NCBI GenBank assembly: GCA_003640385.1
Contig: RCAB01000306.1
Span: 1 to 64,000, forward strand
Source: Setaria digitata
Taxonomy: Eukaryota > Nematoda > Chromadorea > Rhabditida > Setariidae
Direction: 5' to 3'
DNA length: 64,000 nucleotides
Below, piece after piece: positions 62,080 through 64,000 of this stretch (position 1 is its first letter; each line of letters begins with the position of its first letter). The position numbers and the translations under genes are program-made. Below the pieces are notes generated by a model that saw only the letters and a list, made by a program, of their open reading frames with translations, searched no databases and was not told the origin of the DNA.

Positions 62080-63066
62080 ATGGAGAACGGCAAAATGACG
62101 GGCACCGAATCTTTGGAATCAATTGAAAGCGGTAGTAACAATTCAGTGATATCTGCGCGAACAGCGTCCAATGTTGCTGGAAATGAACCAGTACGAACCT
62201 TATTTGTTTCCGGCTTACCGATGGATGCAAAACAACGTGAACTTTACCTCCTTTTCCGATCCTGTCGGGGCTACGAAAATTCTCTTCTCCGGATAACGCA
62301 ATCAAAAGATGGCGGTATTGCATCACCTGTTGGCTTCGTCACTTTTTCCAGTCCTGAAGATGCTGATATTGCTATGAAAGCTCTTCAGAGCGTGCTTTTT
62401 GATCCCACTACTGGCCATAAAATTCGTCTCGAAAAGGCTAAAAGTAATACAAAAGTACCTAAGCCAAAACAGATCTCACCACCGCTGGCAGTTCTTCCAC
62501 CGCCAACCTCTGCTACCGCTGCAGCTTTTCCCCCTGGTGTACTGCAAGCTGCAGCAGCAGCGGTTGCCGCATCAGCAGCACCTCCACCACAGTCAATTTT
62601 TGCGCCACCGCCCCCTCCTCCATCAATTTCTGCTCCCACATCCCATCGACAGGATTTGGTCAATGCCGCTTGCATCAGTGATCCGCAGCTTGCCCATATT
62701 CTCAACGAAAATCACTTCCTTTTGAATTCAGTACCACAGTTTGCCGCCGCTGCTGCAGCTGCTGCAGCTGCAGCAGCATCACAACCACCATTCTTATTAC
62801 CACCCGCTGCGGCTGCACTTGCCGCTGGTTTGCCAATATCTCCTGTTGCAGCTGCCAATGTTTCTCCAACACCTTTTTTGCAACCAGGTGCTGCAGTAGC
62901 GCAGCTGACGGCTGCTACGCAACATGTTGCCGCTGCACAGTTGAATGCTGTAGCTGTAACATCAGCAAATGCAGTTGCAAAAGCTGCAGCGGCAGTATCA
63001 CCAGCATGCTCCACACTGTTTGTAGCAAACCTGGGAGATGGAATCACAGAGGAGGAACTGAAAGCA
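62080..63066 (+). CDS. mec-8: MEC-8/RBPMS-type RNA-binding protein, first coding exon (gene runs off the window)
   Basis: A two-RRM nuclear splicing regulator; C. elegans mec-8 controls alternative splicing in neurons and body wall. The exon encodes 329 residues and ends at a GTGAGT donor at 63067. RRM1 has RNP2 LFVSGL (residues 41-46), PMDAKQRELYLLFR, RNP1 region VGFVTF (84-89), FDPTTGHKIRLEKAKSNTK. This is the RBPMS/couch-potato/MEC-8 signature. A long linker follows, with proline runs and several poly-alanine tracts. The exon ends inside RRM2 just after ACSTLFVANLGDGITEEELKA; two RRMs separated by a long Ala/Pro linker favours MEC-8 over single-RRM RBPMS. The rest of RRM2 should lie beyond 64000. 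The ATG is the first in frame after an in-frame stop region. Confidence 0.9.
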
Positions 63067-64000
63067 GTGAGTTTGACTTACATTTGCCATTTAATTACTA
63101 ATGTTGATTGGGAAGTGGCGGTAAATGATAGTTTCTTCTGTTTATATTATCCTTTTGATATTGAGAGTAATCCGTTCTAGAAGTATCTTGAGCGGAGTGT
63201 TGTAGGTTTTGATCTTCGCTCTTATTTGTTTTTTTTTTTCTAAACTTGAGTTATTGCTATACAAGTAAATACGAAAGTAATATAATATAAATGATGCGAT
63301 GTTGTTTATCTGTATGGTTAGGAAAGGATTGCTGTTTAGCACAAACTGACCTGAGAATAATTTAGTGCAGTCAGTTAAACGATCAATTAATTAATTTTTG
63401 TGTAAGGTTACGGTGAAGAAATAGTGTACAGTGATAGACATGCTGTTGAAGTATTCGCTGTCACCGAGAGCACTTCTTTTTTCCAATGCAAATAATGGAC
63501 GATAATATATGGTGGCATCCTGTCAACTATACAGCCGGGTCTTAGTGTCGCCGTCATTTGGGAATCTATTAACGAAAAAATCTGTTTAACAAAAAAAATG
63601 GATGAGTGTTTGGGCTTAGTTTTAGAAAGGAATTAGTAAAGACCGGAAAGGTATTTGATTATGTGTCTAAATATGATAGAGTGGATGAATTTTTGGGCAT
63701 ATGATATAGGTGGATTCGATTTTCAGAGATAGGTTAGTAGTGTAACGTAATTATGGATCTTATTAATTTGGTCGAGAAGTGCTGAACTTAAAGAATGGTC
63801 TGTACACATTTAAAGTGAGGTGAGGAGAGGAGTAACAGGAGAAAACAGGGCATGAAGTGGAACAAGATGTAACAAATTGAAAATCGTGAATCATTTTACG
63901 TTTTATCCTAGTATCATTTCATACAATAGCAGTTAGTCAGCAGTCAAAGAACGTATTACATACTCTTTTCGCCTACGTACCTATTAGAAACAAAACTGAT
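63067..64000 (+). other. Intron of mec-8 running to the window end
   Basis: After the GTGAGT donor at 63067 no segment continues the second RRM before the window ends. The sequence is AT-rich and shows no other recognisable feature. Confidence 0.65.

Noticed and set aside
62385..63047. Minus-strand Ala- and Gly-rich open frames opposite mec-8
   Set aside because: They are antisense shadows of the alanine/proline-coding repeats of the mec-8 exon.

Overview
The window looks like nuclear DNA of a nematode, most likely a spirurid/filarial-type parasite. It is very AT-rich with long poly-A/T tracts. Its genes are cut into many short exons by introns that begin GT and mostly end TTTCAG, and every recognisable protein has a clear animal counterpart, several with named C. 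elegans orthologues. The clade assignment is inference from composition and gene style. I saw no tRNA, rRNA, transposase, viral gene or CRISPR array. All exon borders were derived by hand from splice sites, reading-frame phase and remembered family sequences; no alignment was run.

Layout. 1-6854: non-coding or unresolved AT-rich DNA. 6855-15062 (+): SCYL2-like pseudokinase, 17 exons. 15063-18776: intergenic. 18777-21549 (+): S-adenosylmethionine decarboxylase (smd-1), 8 exons. 22775-33960 (-): Piezo mechanosensitive channel (pezo-1), more than 30 exons. 34009-37776: divergent promoter region. 37777-42746 (+): MSK-type dual kinase (rskn-2), 14 exons. 43113-43199: orphan copy of an ABHD18 last exon. 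44922-46564 (-): Maf-family nucleotide pyrophosphatase. 46971-48994 (+): ABHD18-like hydrolase. 50696-53126 (-): cytochrome c1 (cyc-1). 54035-54551 (-): uncharacterised 81-residue gene. 54552-62079: long intergenic region with a GC-rich island holding a perfect X-box. 62080 to the window end (+): first coding exon of a MEC-8/RBPMS-type RNA-binding protein.

The genes do not form one pathway. smd-1 feeds polyamine synthesis, cyc-1 is the cytochrome c1 subunit of respiratory complex III, pezo-1 is a plasma-membrane channel, rskn-2 a nuclear MAPK-activated kinase, mec-8 a splicing regulator and the SCYL2-like protein a trafficking pseudokinase. From memory, the rskn-2/Maf/ABHD18/cyc-1 block resembles one C. 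elegans chromosome I interval, which would be deep microsynteny.

I found no clear new biological system. The most worthwhile leads are the orphan ABHD18 exon copy, an 81-residue gene of unknown function just upstream of cyc-1, a GC-AG intron in smd-1, a 141-bp-period tandem duplication in an rskn-2 intron with an ambiguous base at its junction, and an isolated X-box.
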